Shown one piece after another: positions 6,509-14,251 of a DNA stretch of 64,000 nucleotides. Position 1 is the stretch's first letter. Each line of letters begins with the position of its first letter. Source of the DNA: DASSUW01 sp963844405 (GTDB lineage: Bacteria; Actinomycetota; Thermoleophilia; Solirubrobacterales; Solirubrobacteraceae); NCBI GenBank assembly GCA_963844405.1, contig CAWJNZ010000002.1, forward strand, positions 13,317 to 77,316, in the 5' to 3' direction. The translations under genes were made by a program, and so were the position numbers. The notes under the pieces were generated by a model. The model had not been told where the DNA came from, ran no database searches, and worked only from the letters and a program-made list of their open reading frames with translations.

Positions 6509-7456
6509 ATGCATCCCGATCGACGCCGCCCGCGCCTGGGCTACCTGCTCGCCGCGGTCGCGGCGGCCTTCTTCGGGATCAACGGGTCGGTCGTGCGCGC
6601 GGCCTTCGAGCGAGGCGTCGACGCGGCGCCGCTCAGCCAGTTCCGCGTGACCGTCGCCTTCGCGCTGCTGGCGGTGACGCTGGCGCTCGTCGCCCCGCGG
6701 CGGCTGCGGATCGCGCGGGCGGACGTTGGCCGGCTCGCCTGGCTCGGGATCGCCGGGGTCGCCATCGTGCAGTTCTCCTACTTCCTCGCCGTCGAGCGCC
6801 TGCCCATCAGCGTCGCGCTGACGATCCAGTTCACGGGGCCGATGCTCGTCCTGCTCTGGCTGCGGATCGCCCACAAGCGGCGGCTGCGACCTTCGCTCTA
6901 CGGCGCCGTCGCGCTGTCGGTCGTCGGCTCGGCGCTCGTCGTGGAGATCTACGACGCCGGCGGCCTCGACGGGCTCGGCGTGCTGTTCGCCCTCGTCGCC
7001 GCCGTGACGCTGGCCGTCTACTTCGTCGGCTTCGAGCGCGCCGGCCACACATACGACGCGTTCACCACGCTCGTGTGGGCGCTCGGCTTCGCGACGCTCG
7101 GCTGGCTGGTCGTCAGCCCGCCGTGGACGTTCCCGTTCGGCGACTTCGCAGATGCGGGGAACCTGTCGCTTGCGCTGTGCGTGGTCGTGTTCGGCACGAT
7201 CGTGCCCTTCCTGCTGAACGTCAGCGCCCTGCGCCACCTGCCCGCGGCGCGCGTCGGCGTGATCGCGGCGCTCGAGCCGCCGATCGCCACCGTCGTCGCG
7301 TGGGCGGTCCACGGCGAGGCGCTGACCGCGGTGCAGATCTCGGGCGGCCTGATGGTGGTCGCGGCGGTCGCGTGGGTGCAGAGCCACGCGCCCTCCCCGG
7401 AAGTCGAGGCCGTACCCGCATTGCGGCTCAAGGCCGCGCCGAGTCAGGCCGAATAA
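6509..7456 (+). CDS. EamA/DMT-superfamily permease
   Basis: The 315-residue membrane protein has about ten predicted transmembrane helices in two homologous EamA halves: the first starts GYLLAAVAAAFFGINGSVV, the second near GLGVLFALVAAVTLAVYFVGF. The typical RhaT/EamA end AALEPPIATVVAW is present at about residue 253. Family members export amino acids, metabolites or drugs across the inner membrane; the substrate is unknown. ATG 6509 is chosen because the N-terminal Arg-rich cytoplasmic stretch directly precedes helix 1. There is no clear Shine-Dalgarno, so initiation may be leaderless. Its stop lies just upstream of the c-di-GMP riboswitch. Confidence 0.9.
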   Translation: MHPDRRRPRLGYLLAAVAAAFFGINGSVVRAAFERGVDAAPLSQFRVTVAFALLAVTLALVAPRRLRIARADVGRLAWLGIAGVAIVQFSYFLAVERLPISVALTIQFTGPMLVLLWLRIAHKRRLRPSLYGAVALSVVGSALVVEIYDAGGLDGLGVLFALVAAVTLAVYFVGFERAGHTYDAFTTLVWALGFATLGWLVVSPPWTFPFGDFADAGNLSLALCVVVFGTIVPFLLNVSALRHLPAARVGVIAALEPPIATVVAWAVHGEALTAVQISGGLMVVAAVAWVQSHAPSPEVEAVPALRLKAAPSQAE

Positions 7457-7457
7457 C

Positions 7458-7533
7458 AGGAGTGACAAAGGCAAACCGCTCGCGAGGGCGGGACGCAAAG
7501 CCACGGGGCTCACGGAGCTCGCCGGGTTGCCAA
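7458..7533 (+). ncRNA. Cyclic di-GMP-I (GEMM) riboswitch
   Basis: The stretch carries the conserved GEMM-I blocks in order: GGCAAACC (7470-7477), a P2 stem CCGCTC/GGGCGG closed by the GNRA tetraloop GCGA, GACGCAAAGCC (7492-7502), a P3 arm, and CCGGGTTGCC (7522-7531). P1 pairs GGCAA 7470-7474 with TTGCC 7527-7531. The aptamer ends five bases before ATG 7536 and no free Shine-Dalgarno is left between, so ligand binding would directly affect initiation; translational control is inference. The RNA begins right after the EamA stop and may be read through from that gene or have a promoter inside it. Confidence 0.92.
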
Positions 7534-7535
7534 AG

Positions 7536-8099
7536 ATGTCGCTCAAGCTTCGTACCGCACTCATCCCCCTCCTCACGGCACTGCTCCTCGTGCCGGCCAC
7601 CGGCGTCGCCGAGGCCAAGAAGGCCCGCGTCGCCCAGGAGTGCGCAAACGCCGACGTCGAGGCCACGAAGGACAACCTGGGCGAGATCCGCGCGGCGATC
7701 CTCTGCCTCCACAACCAGGTCCGCGCCGAGCACGACCTGCCGGCGCTGCGCGAGAACAAGCGCCTGCGCAACGCGGCCCTGGGCCACTCGAAGGACATGG
7801 TGCGCGACCGCTTCTTCGAGCACACCACGCCCGAGGGCACCACGATGGTCGACCGCATCCTGCGCGCCAAGTACGTCCGCGAGGACCAGGGCTGGGCGCT
7901 GGGCGAGAACCTCGCCTGGGGCACCGGCGCCTTCGGCACGCCGCGCGGCGCCATCGAGGCCTGGCTCGACTCCCCCGGCCACCGCGCCAACCTGCTGCGC
8001 CGCAGCTACCGCGAGGTAGGCATCGGCGTCGTCCTCGGCGTGCCGGTCTCCGACGCCGCGGGCGCCACCTACACGGTGGACTTCGGCGTCAAGCGCTAG
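7536..8099 (+). CDS. Secreted CAP/SCP-domain protein under c-di-GMP control
   Basis: A 187-residue protein with a Sec signal peptide (MSLKLRT, hydrophobic core ALIPLLTALLLVPATGV, cleavage near AEA-KK). A CAP (SCP/PR1/YkwD-like) domain follows: LHNQVRAEHDLPAL, FFEHTTPEGTTM, GENLAWG and AIEAWLDSPGHRANLL, with the conserved His and Glu residues of the CAP cleft. Bacterial YkwD-like CAP proteins are secreted or wall-associated, with unclear biochemistry. ATG 7536 is preferred over TTG 7527 because TTG lies inside the riboswitch P1 strand. The riboswitch directly upstream indicates control by c-di-GMP. Confidence 0.92.
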   Translation: MSLKLRTALIPLLTALLLVPATGVAEAKKARVAQECANADVEATKDNLGEIRAAILCLHNQVRAEHDLPALRENKRLRNAALGHSKDMVRDRFFEHTTPEGTTMVDRILRAKYVREDQGWALGENLAWGTGAFGTPRGAIEAWLDSPGHRANLLRRSYREVGIGVVLGVPVSDAAGATYTVDFGVKR

Positions 8100-8129
8100 G
8101 CACGCGGCCAGAGGGCCGAAGGCCCGGTT

Positions 8130-8181
8130 AAGGTCGCCCGGATGGCGACCTTCCCATCCGGGGGCGGTCCGGATGGCCGCC
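8130..8181 (+). promoter_or_regulatory. Cluster of alternative hairpins between CAP and DUF1015 genes
   Basis: AAGGTCGCC/GGCGACCTT (8130-8152) is a 9-bp terminator-like stem. An alternative 9-bp stem pairs CCCGGATGG (8137-8145) with CCATCCGGG (8154-8162) and excludes the first. A third stem, GGCGG/CCGCC (8163-8167/8177-8181), encloses another copy of CCGGATGG. It may simply terminate the CAP transcript, or act as an attenuator for the DUF1015 gene. Confidence 0.5.
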
Positions 8182-8199
8182 CTGGCTAACCTCGTCGCG

Positions 8200-9444
8200 A
8201 TGGCCGACGTCCGCGCCTTCCGCGCCCTCCACTACGACCGCGACCGCGTCGGCGGGCTCCAGCCCGTCGTGGCGCCGCCCTACGACGTGATCGACGCCGA
8301 CCAGCGCGCCGAGCTGGTCGGGCGCTCGCCGTACAACGTCGTCGAGATCGACCTGCCGCAGGGCGACGACCCTTACGCCCACGCCGCCGAGGTCTTCGGC
8401 CGCTGGCGGGAGGAGGGCGTGCTCGTGCGCGACGACGAGGACGCGCTGTGGGTGCTCGAGCAGGACTACACCGGGCCGGACGGCAGGCGCCGGACCCGCC
8501 ACGGGTTCTTCGCGCGCGTGAAGGTCGAGGACTACGGGCCCGGCCGCATCCGCCCGCACGAGCGCACGCACCCCGGCCCGAAGGAGGACCGCCTCCGGCT
8601 CACGCGCGCCACGCACGCGAACCTGTCGCCGATCTTCAGCCTCTACGACGACCCCGCGGGGGCGGCGTGGGGCGCGCTCGAGCCGGAGATCGCGCCGGAG
8701 CCGTGGGCCGAGGTGACCGACGAGGACGGCACGACCCACCGGCTATGGCGCGTCGCCGACCCCGCCGCCGTCGAGGCCGTGCGCGGCGCGCTGGCCGACA
8801 AGGAGCTGCTGATCGCCGACGGCCACCACCGCTACGAGACCGCGCGCGTGCATCAGCAGGAGGAGGGCGGGGCCGGCCACGTGCTGATGTGCCTGGTCGC
8901 GCTCCAGGACCCCGGCCTGACCGTCTTCCCCACCCACCGCCTGCTCACCGGCCTCGACGCCGGCAAGCGCGAGTCCCTGCGCGCCACGATCGAGCGCGAC
9001 TTCGAGGTGGCGCCGACCGACGCCGGGGAGCTCGAGCCGACCGGCGACGGACCGGTCCGCATGGGCTACCTCGACGCCCACCACCGCCGCCCGCTGATGC
9101 TCACGCTCCGCGATCCGCAGATCGCCGCCGAGGCGCTCCCGGACAAGCCCGAGCCCTACCGCGCGCTCGACACCGCCGTGCTCGAGGCGCTCGTCCTGGA
9201 GGGCGCCCTCGGCATGAGCGAGGACGACATCTCGCACCTCCACGGCCTCGACTACGCGCGCGACACGGCCCAGGCGCGCGAGCGCGTGGAGTCCGGAGAC
9301 GCGCAGGCGGCCTTCTTCATGCGCGGCACGCCGGTCAGCCAGGTGCGTGACGTGGCCGCAACCGGGGAATCCATGCCTCCGAAGAGCACGTACTTCTTCC
9401 CGAAGGTCCTGACCGGCATGGTGTTCAATCTCCTGGACGACTGA
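8200..9444 (+). CDS. DUF1015 domain-containing protein
   Basis: The 414-residue protein matches the DUF1015 family: N-terminal MADVRAFRALHYDRDRVGG with APPYDVID shortly after, a long central alpha/beta region, the signature ADGHHRYETA at about residue 207, and the C-terminal KSTYFFPKVLTGMVFNLLD. The biochemical function of the family is not established. It is cytosolic (no signal peptide). The in-frame ATG at 8173 would place hairpin sequence in the protein, and the family start motif fits ATG 8200. The next gene begins immediately at 9445, so the two are cotranscribed. Confidence 0.88.
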   Translation: MADVRAFRALHYDRDRVGGLQPVVAPPYDVIDADQRAELVGRSPYNVVEIDLPQGDDPYAHAAEVFGRWREEGVLVRDDEDALWVLEQDYTGPDGRRRTRHGFFARVKVEDYGPGRIRPHERTHPGPKEDRLRLTRATHANLSPIFSLYDDPAGAAWGALEPEIAPEPWAEVTDEDGTTHRLWRVADPAAVEAVRGALADKELLIADGHHRYETARVHQQEEGGAGHVLMCLVALQDPGLTVFPTHRLLTGLDAGKRESLRATIERDFEVAPTDAGELEPTGDGPVRMGYLDAHHRRPLMLTLRDPQIAAEALPDKPEPYRALDTAVLEALVLEGALGMSEDDISHLHGLDYARDTAQARERVESGDAQAAFFMRGTPVSQVRDVAATGESMPPKSTYFFPKVLTGMVFNLLDD

Positions 9445-9879
9445 ATGGCTCTCCTGAATCGCAGCAGCGGCGACACCACGCGCTCCATGCGCGCCGTGGC
9501 GCGCCAGCGCGAGAAGTTCACGCACGACGTGAAGACCGGCGACCACACCCTCACGGTCGACGAGCCGGTCGCCTCGGGCGGCGACGACCAGGGCCCGAGC
9601 CCGCAGGAGCTGCTGGCCGCCGCGCTCGCCTCCTGCACGGCGGTCACGATGGAGATGTACGCCCAGCGCAAGGGCTGGGACACGAGCGGCCTGGCCGTCG
9701 ATGTCCAGTACACGCCCGCCGAGCGCGGCTCGCCGACCAAGTTCGAGCTCGTGCTCAAGATGCCCGCCCACCTCGACGAGGAGCAGATCGAGCGCCTCCA
9801 GGTGATCGCGGCCAAGTGCCCGGTCCACCGCACGCTCGAGGGCGAGGTCATGTTCGAAGAGCGGGTCGAGCTCACCTGA
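9445..9879 (+). CDS. OsmC-family peroxiredoxin-like protein
   Basis: This 144-residue OsmC/Ohr-fold protein has the two redox cysteines at C64 (LAAALASCTAVTM) and C125 (AAKCPVHRTL), spaced as in the family. OsmC/Ohr proteins reduce organic hydroperoxides with a thiol donor in the cytosol. The arrangement of C125 with a following PVH is closer to the YhfA/OsmC-like group than to Ohr. ATG 9445 abuts the DUF1015 stop; the shorter start at residue 15 (MRAVARQ) is possible. Confidence 0.88.
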   Translation: MALLNRSSGDTTRSMRAVARQREKFTHDVKTGDHTLTVDEPVASGGDDQGPSPQELLAAALASCTAVTMEMYAQRKGWDTSGLAVDVQYTPAERGSPTKFELVLKMPAHLDEEQIERLQVIAAKCPVHRTLEGEVMFEERVELT

Positions 9880-9930
9880 GGGATCGGGGGATTCAGGCTG
9901 AGCCTGACCGACGAGCTGGCCACCGTCCTC

Positions 9931-10452
9931 GTGGCGCCGGAGGAGGCGCTGGCGATGGACGTCCACGGCGGGCGCGAGGCGGCGGTGCTCGTGCCGGTGT
10001 TCGAGCAGGGCGGGCTGCACGCCGTCTTCACGCGCCGCCGCCACGACCTGCGCCGCCACGCCGGCGAGATCTCGTTCCCGGGCGGCCGCCGCGACGAGGG
10101 CGAGGAGCTGGTCGAGACCGCGGTGCGCGAGGCGCACGAGGAGATCGGCCTGCCACCCGACGCCGTGCAGGTCGTCGGTGCCCTCCCGCCGACGCCGACC
10201 TTCGTCACCAACTACGCGATCTATCCGTTCGTCGGCGTGATCGAGCCCGGCTTCGCGTGGGTGCTGCAGCAGACCGAGGTCGACGAGGTGCTCGAGCTGC
10301 CGCTGGAGGAGCTGCGCGCCGGCTACGGCGAGCGCCGGCTCGTGCGGCGGGGCATCCCCTTCCGCACGCCGACGTTCGAGACCGGCGGCCACCTCATCTG
10401 GGGAGCGACCGCCCGCATCCTCCAAGAGCTCCTCGAGCGCGTGGAGTCATGA
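9931..10452 (+). CDS. Nudix hydrolase, CoA pyrophosphatase-like
   Basis: A 173-residue Nudix protein. The box GGRRDEGEELVETAVREAHEEIGL (about 51-74) fits GX5EX7REUXEEXGU. The preceding RRHAGEISFPGGR and following ALPPTPTFVTNYAIYPFVG resemble CoA/acyl-CoA diphosphatases (NudL/YeaB), which hydrolyse CoA to 3',5'-ADP and phosphopantetheine. GTG 9931 is the first canonical start. In-frame coding extends upstream to a CTG at 9898 with GGGGG seven bases before it, so an N-terminal extension of 11 residues from a non-canonical start is possible. The 3' end overlaps the convergent gene by 6 bp. Confidence 0.85.
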   Translation: MAPEEALAMDVHGGREAAVLVPVFEQGGLHAVFTRRRHDLRRHAGEISFPGGRRDEGEELVETAVREAHEEIGLPPDAVQVVGALPPTPTFVTNYAIYPFVGVIEPGFAWVLQQTEVDEVLELPLEELRAGYGERRLVRRGIPFRTPTFETGGHLIWGATARILQELLERVES

Positions 10453-10878
10453 GAGCCCCAGCAACCGGTCGACCGCCGCGCGCGCGTCGCCGCCGGGATC
10501 GATGATCTCGACGGGAATCCGCCAGCGCTCGGCCGCGTCGCGAGCGATCGCCTCCCCCTCCCCCGCGCGCTCGTAGACGACGCCCCGCACCGGCGTGTCG
10601 ACGAGCTTCTCGAACAGCATCCGCAGCCGCCCGGCGTGGAGGTCGGGCTCCGGCACGCGGCCGAGCAGCCAGCAGACGACGGTCACCCCGGCCAGCGCGC
10701 CCATCAGCGTGCCGATCCGGTCCGGGTCGCCGACGTACGGCTCGGCGCCCGCCTCCGCGATGGCGGCCGTGCGAGCCTCCGCGCGCGTCGTCCCCCGCAC
10801 GGCGTGACCGGCGGCCACCAGATCTCGCGCCAGCGCCCGCCCGCGGCAGCCGCACGGCACGATCAGGACTCGCGCCAC
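10447..10878 (-). CDS. Small Rossmann-like NAD(P)-binding protein, unknown function
   Basis: The 143-residue product begins VARVLIVPCGCRGRALARDLVAAGHAVRGTTR, a beta-alpha-beta unit with a variant glycine-rich loop (GCRGRAL) and a basic Arg after strand 2, as in NADP-binding folds. Acidic EPYVGDPDRIGTL and VCWLLGR follow. It is too short for a full short-chain dehydrogenase and lacks the Y-x3-K catalytic pair, so it is probably a nucleotide-binding or inactive NmrA-like protein. GTG 10878 overlaps the end of the upstream membrane-protein gene by 16 bp and is preceded by AGGAG. Confidence 0.7.
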   Translation of the reverse strand: MARVLIVPCGCRGRALARDLVAAGHAVRGTTRAEARTAAIAEAGAEPYVGDPDRIGTLMGALAGVTVVCWLLGRVPEPDLHAGRLRMLFEKLVDTPVRGVVYERAGEGEAIARDAAERWRIPVEIIDPGGDARAAVDRLLGLS

Positions 10879-11117
10879 CGCTCCTGGATCTCCTCCACCG
10901 TCGTCTCCGGAGCGCCGCGCCGCCGTCGCATCTCGTTCTGCGCCTCGATCATCTGCTCGATGTCGTCGACGTCGTTCTGCGCCTCGACCTCGGGCGAGCG
11001 CGTCGGCTTCCAGTCGAGGTAGTCGCGCGCGGACCGGTTGGAGAACACGCCCAGCAGCAGCACCATGACGACGAAGAAGAGGAGGGTCCCGCCGAACACG
11101 ACCGTGAACACGTCCAC
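10863..11117 (-). CDS. Small single-pass membrane protein with cytoplasmic tail (84 aa)
   Basis: From GTG 11117 the product has one N-terminal transmembrane helix (VFTVVFGGTLLFFVVMVLLL) followed by a soluble charged tail (ARDYLDWKPTRSPEVEAQ, then a predicted helix EQMIEAQNEMRRRRG). It ends with EERWRES-like residues. No family is recognised. It is the first gene of a two-gene minus operon with the Rossmann-like protein. The start lies only 19 bp from the divergent ATG at 11137, and no Shine-Dalgarno precedes it, so leaderless translation is likely. Confidence 0.65.
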   Translation of the reverse strand: MDVFTVVFGGTLLFFVVMVLLLGVFSNRSARDYLDWKPTRSPEVEAQNDVDDIEQMIEAQNEMRRRRGAPETTVEEIQERWRES

Positions 11118-11136
11118 GCAGGGGATACTGCCCGAG

Positions 11137-11673
11137 ATGAGCTTCTTCGACGAGCCTCCGCCCCCCGATCCGGAGGAGTTCCCGCAGCGGCAGCCGGAGT
11201 GGGCGGCGCCACCGGAGAACGTGGTGGGAGCCACCGTGCCGTTCGATCTCGTCCTCGCCAACACGGGCGAGGTGGCCGTCACGGTGGGCGGGATGACCGC
11301 GTACCCGACGGGCGTCGCCTTCACGGTCCGCGTGCTGCGCCGCCGGCCCGGCCCCGAGGACGTGTTCTTCCGCCTGCACCACCCGGGACCGGGCGGGCTC
11401 CGGCTCGGCCTCGAGCTCGCGGACGGCTCGCGGGCGTTCGCCGATCGCGGCCCGGGCGAGCCCGGCAGCGGCCCGACGCTGAGCTCGCACGGCGGACACG
11501 GCGGCGGGTTCTCGTTCGAGATGCAGTACTGGCTGTGGCCGCTTCCCCCGCCGGGCCCGCTCCGCTTCGCGTGCACGTGGCCGGACGAGGGCATCGAGGA
11601 GACGACCGCCGAGCTCGACGCGCCGATCCGCGAGGCGGCCGGGCGGGCGGTCGAGGTGTGGCCGGTGAGCTAG
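11137..11673 (+). CDS. Hypothetical protein, beta-rich (178 aa)
   Basis: The 178-residue cytosolic protein begins MSFFDEPPPPDPEEFPQ. It continues with strands suggesting an immunoglobulin-like beta sandwich (PFDLVLANTGEVAVTVGGM, VAFTVRVLRR, FSFEMQYWLWPLPPPGPL). The end, FACTWPDEGIEETTAELD, includes a Trp-Pro motif. The composition resembles uncharacterised actinobacterial proteins annotated only as hypothetical. A GATACT-like -10 lies about 12 bp before ATG 11137, suggesting a leaderless mRNA. The only sensible start is 11137; upstream frame extension would run into the divergent gene. Confidence 0.75.
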   Translation: MSFFDEPPPPDPEEFPQRQPEWAAPPENVVGATVPFDLVLANTGEVAVTVGGMTAYPTGVAFTVRVLRRRPGPEDVFFRLHHPGPGGLRLGLELADGSRAFADRGPGEPGSGPTLSSHGGHGGGFSFEMQYWLWPLPPPGPLRFACTWPDEGIEETTAELDAPIREAAGRAVEVWPVS

Positions 11674-11683
11674 CGTCATCGCC

Positions 11684-12838
11684 ATGGACTTCGACCTGAC
11701 CGACGAGCAGCAGCTCATCCGCGAGACGGCGCGGCAGTTCGCCGACCGCGAGCTGGCCGAGCGCGCTCGCGAGAACGACCGCAACCACCACTTCGACACC
11801 GAGCTCATCCAGAAGATCGCCGACCAGGGCTACCTCGGGGCGATCGTGCCGCAGGAGTACGGCGGCGCCGGGCTCGACTACGTCACCTACGCGGTCGTGG
11901 TCGAGGAGATCGGGCGTCACGACTCGGCCATGCGGACGGTCATCTCGGTCCAGACCTCGCTCGTCTGCTCGTCGATCCTGCGCTGGGGCAGCGAGGAGCA
12001 GAAGCAGCGCTACCTGCCCAAGCTGTGCAGCGGCGAGTGGCTCGGCTGCTTCGGCCTGACCGAGCCGGACACGGGGTCGGACGCCGCGAACCAGAAGACG
12101 CGCGCGCGCAAGACCGACGGCGGCTGGGTGCTGAACGGCAACAAGATGTGGATCTCGCTCGGCACCCACGCCGACCTCGCGCTGATCTTCGCCCAGACGG
12201 ATCCCGAGAAGCAGCACCGCGGCCTCGCCTGCTTCGTCGTGGAGACCGGCACGCCGGGCTTCAGCACCCAGGAGATCCACGGCAAGATGGGCCTCCACGG
12301 CATGGTCACCGCGTCGATCGCGCTCGACGACGTAGAGGTGCCGGACGACGCGCTGCTGGGCGAGGTCGGCGAGGGCTTCAAGGTGGCGATGAGCGCGCTC
12401 GACTCCGGCCGCTACTCGGTCGCCGCCGGCTGCGTCGGCGTCTGCCAGGGCTCGCTCGACCACTCCGTCGCCTATTCGAAGGAGCGCGAGCAGTTCGGCA
12501 AGCCGATCGCCTCCTTCCAGCTCGTGCAGGCGATGATCGCCGACATGCGCGTGCAGACCGACGCCGCGCGCCTGCTCGTGTTCCGCGCCGGCTGGCTCAA
12601 GGACCAGGGCAAGCCGAGCACGACCGAGACCTCGATCGCCAAGCTCTACGCGACCGAGGCGGCGCAGAACTGCTCGCACCTGGCGATCCAGGTCCACGGC
12701 GGCTCGGGCTACGTCGACGACCACCCGGTCGAGCGCTACTTCCGCGACGTGCGGGTCACCACGCTCTACGAGGGCACCTCGCAGATCCAGAAGCTGATCA
12801 TCGGCCGCGCCGAGACCGGGATCAACGCGCTGGCGTGA
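11684..12838 (+). CDS. Acyl-CoA dehydrogenase
   Basis: The 384-residue flavoprotein has full acyl-CoA dehydrogenase architecture. The N-terminal helical domain is MDFDLTDEQQLIRETARQFA. The FAD/substrate loop is CFGLTEPDTGSD, followed by WVLNGNKMWISLG, the C-terminal RYFRDVRVTTLYEGTSQIQ with the catalytic-base Glu in YEGTS, and IIGRAETG. It oxidises acyl-CoA to trans-2-enoyl-CoA, passing electrons to ETF. The glutaryl/short-chain branch is likely from QIHGGSGYVDDHPVERYFRD-type features, but chain length cannot be fixed. A 145-bp inverted-repeat element separates it from 3-hydroxyacyl-CoA dehydrogenase. Confidence 0.93.
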   Translation: MDFDLTDEQQLIRETARQFADRELAERARENDRNHHFDTELIQKIADQGYLGAIVPQEYGGAGLDYVTYAVVVEEIGRHDSAMRTVISVQTSLVCSSILRWGSEEQKQRYLPKLCSGEWLGCFGLTEPDTGSDAANQKTRARKTDGGWVLNGNKMWISLGTHADLALIFAQTDPEKQHRGLACFVVETGTPGFSTQEIHGKMGLHGMVTASIALDDVEVPDDALLGEVGEGFKVAMSALDSGRYSVAAGCVGVCQGSLDHSVAYSKEREQFGKPIASFQLVQAMIADMRVQTDAARLLVFRAGWLKDQGKPSTTETSIAKLYATEAAQNCSHLAIQVHGGSGYVDDHPVERYFRDVRVTTLYEGTSQIQKLIIGRAETGINALA

Positions 12839-12983
12839 CCCTGGATCCGCCGATCATCGTGGATGCCTCGGGCCGCCAGGGGCGATCGGCGAGCTGCCCA
12901 GGGCGGGCCCTTTGGGTCTCGGCCGATCGTCACGGGGCGCCGCCCACGGCGGTGAGGCGCCGCGAGAATCGGTGGATCCAGGG
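12839..12983. repeat. 145-bp nested inverted-repeat element (MITE-like or structured leader)
   Basis: The ends CCCTGGATCCGCCGAT (12839-12854) and ATCGGTGGATCCAGGG (12968-12983) are inverted repeats matching at 15 of 16 positions. Inside, CGATCGGCGAG and CTCGGCCGATCG, AGGGC/GCCCT, and GCCGCC/GGCGGT pair as nested hairpins. The element begins right after the acyl-CoA dehydrogenase stop (TGA), is followed by another TGA, and its right end overlaps the GTG start of the next gene. It could be a small mobile element or an RNA structure masking initiation. Confidence 0.65.
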
Positions 12984-14242
12984 TGAGACCGGTCGGCGTG
13001 GCGGGAGCCGGGACGATGGGCGCGGGGATCGCCGCGCTCGCTGCCGAGGCGAGCCTGCGCACGCTGCTCTACGACCCCGACCGCGAGGCGCTGGCGCGGG
13101 CGCCCGCGGGCGTCGAGCCGGTGCGCGACCTCGAGGCGCTCTCCACGTGCGGGCTGATCATCGAGGCCGCGCCGGAGGACCTCGAGGTCAAGCGCGCGCT
13201 GTTCGTGCGGCTGGCCGGGCTGGTCGAGTCCGACTGCGTGCTGGCCACCAACACCTCGTCGCTGAGCGTCACCGCGCTGGCGGCCGGGCTGCCGCACCCG
13301 GAGTGCGTGGTCGGCATGCACTTCTTCAACCCGCCGGCCAAGATGCGGCTCGTCGAGCTGGTGGCCGGCGTGGAGTCGAGCCCGCACGCGCTGGCGGTGG
13401 CGCGCGAGGCCGGCGAGGCGCTGGGCAAGCGCGTGATCGAGGCCGCCGACTCGCCGGGCTTCGTCGTCAACCGCTGCAACCGCCCGTTCGGGCTCGAGGC
13501 GCTGCGCGCCGTCCAGGACGGGCTCGCCACGCCCGAGCAGGTCGACCGCATCTGCCGAATGGCCGGCGGATTCCGGATGGGGCCGTTCGAGCTGATGGAC
13601 CTCGTCGGGCTCGACGTCGGCCTCGCGGTCTCGCGCTCGTTCTACGAGCAGTCGTTCGGTGAGCCGCGCTGGCGGCCCTCGCCGCTGGTGGCGCGGCGCG
13701 TGGCGGCCGGCCATCTCGGCCGCAAGGCCGGCCGCGGCTGGTACGCGTACCCGCCCGGGCGGCCGCCCGACCCGGACCCGGCACCGACGATCGGCGATCT
13801 CGAAGCGCTGCGCGAGCGGGTAGCCGCGGCCGGCCACGAGCTCACGGGCGTGAGCCTCCTGCCGCCGCTGGGGCGGCTGGTCGAGGTCACGGACGACGTC
13901 CCCGAGCCGGTCGAGCGCTTCCTCGCCTCGCTGGGCCTGCACGTCGAGCGGGTCGGCGACCTCGTGCTCCCGCGGATCGTCGCCCAGCTCGTCAACGAGG
14001 CCTGCTTCGCGCTGGGCGAAGGCGTCGCCTCCGGCGCCGACATCGACGCCGGGATGGAGCTCGGCCTCAACCACCCGCGCGGGCCGCTGGCATGGGGCGA
14101 CCTGATCGGCCCGCGGCGCGTCCTCGCCATCCTCACCGCCCTCCAGGACGAGTACCGCGACGACCGCTGGCGGCCCGCGCCGGCGCTGCTGCGAGCGGCG
14201 CGGAACGGCGAGCGGCTGGCCGCCGGCGGCGCTTCACACTAG
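12983..14242 (+). CDS. 3-hydroxyacyl-CoA dehydrogenase
   Basis: A 419-residue protein: NAD-binding domain from residue 1 (VRPVGVAGAGTMGAGIAAL, GxGxMG fingerprint), catalytic-domain motifs VGMHFFNPPAKMRLVELV and DSPGFVVNRCNRPF, and the first C-terminal 3HCDH domain with GPFELMDLVGLDV. A second 3HCDH-type domain follows (QLVNEACFALGEGVAS, GLNHPRGPLAWGDLIG). Such two-domain proteins oxidise (S)-3-hydroxyacyl-CoA to 3-ketoacyl-CoA in beta-oxidation or phenylacetate-type pathways (PaaH-like). GTG 12983 is the only start preserving the first strand, and it overlaps the inverted repeat. Confidence 0.92.
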   Translation: MRPVGVAGAGTMGAGIAALAAEASLRTLLYDPDREALARAPAGVEPVRDLEALSTCGLIIEAAPEDLEVKRALFVRLAGLVESDCVLATNTSSLSVTALAAGLPHPECVVGMHFFNPPAKMRLVELVAGVESSPHALAVAREAGEALGKRVIEAADSPGFVVNRCNRPFGLEALRAVQDGLATPEQVDRICRMAGGFRMGPFELMDLVGLDVGLAVSRSFYEQSFGEPRWRPSPLVARRVAAGHLGRKAGRGWYAYPPGRPPDPDPAPTIGDLEALRERVAAAGHELTGVSLLPPLGRLVEVTDDVPEPVERFLASLGLHVERVGDLVLPRIVAQLVNEACFALGEGVASGADIDAGMELGLNHPRGPLAWGDLIGPRRVLAILTALQDEYRDDRWRPAPALLRAARNGERLAAGGASH

Positions 14243-14251
14243 GCTGGGTCC

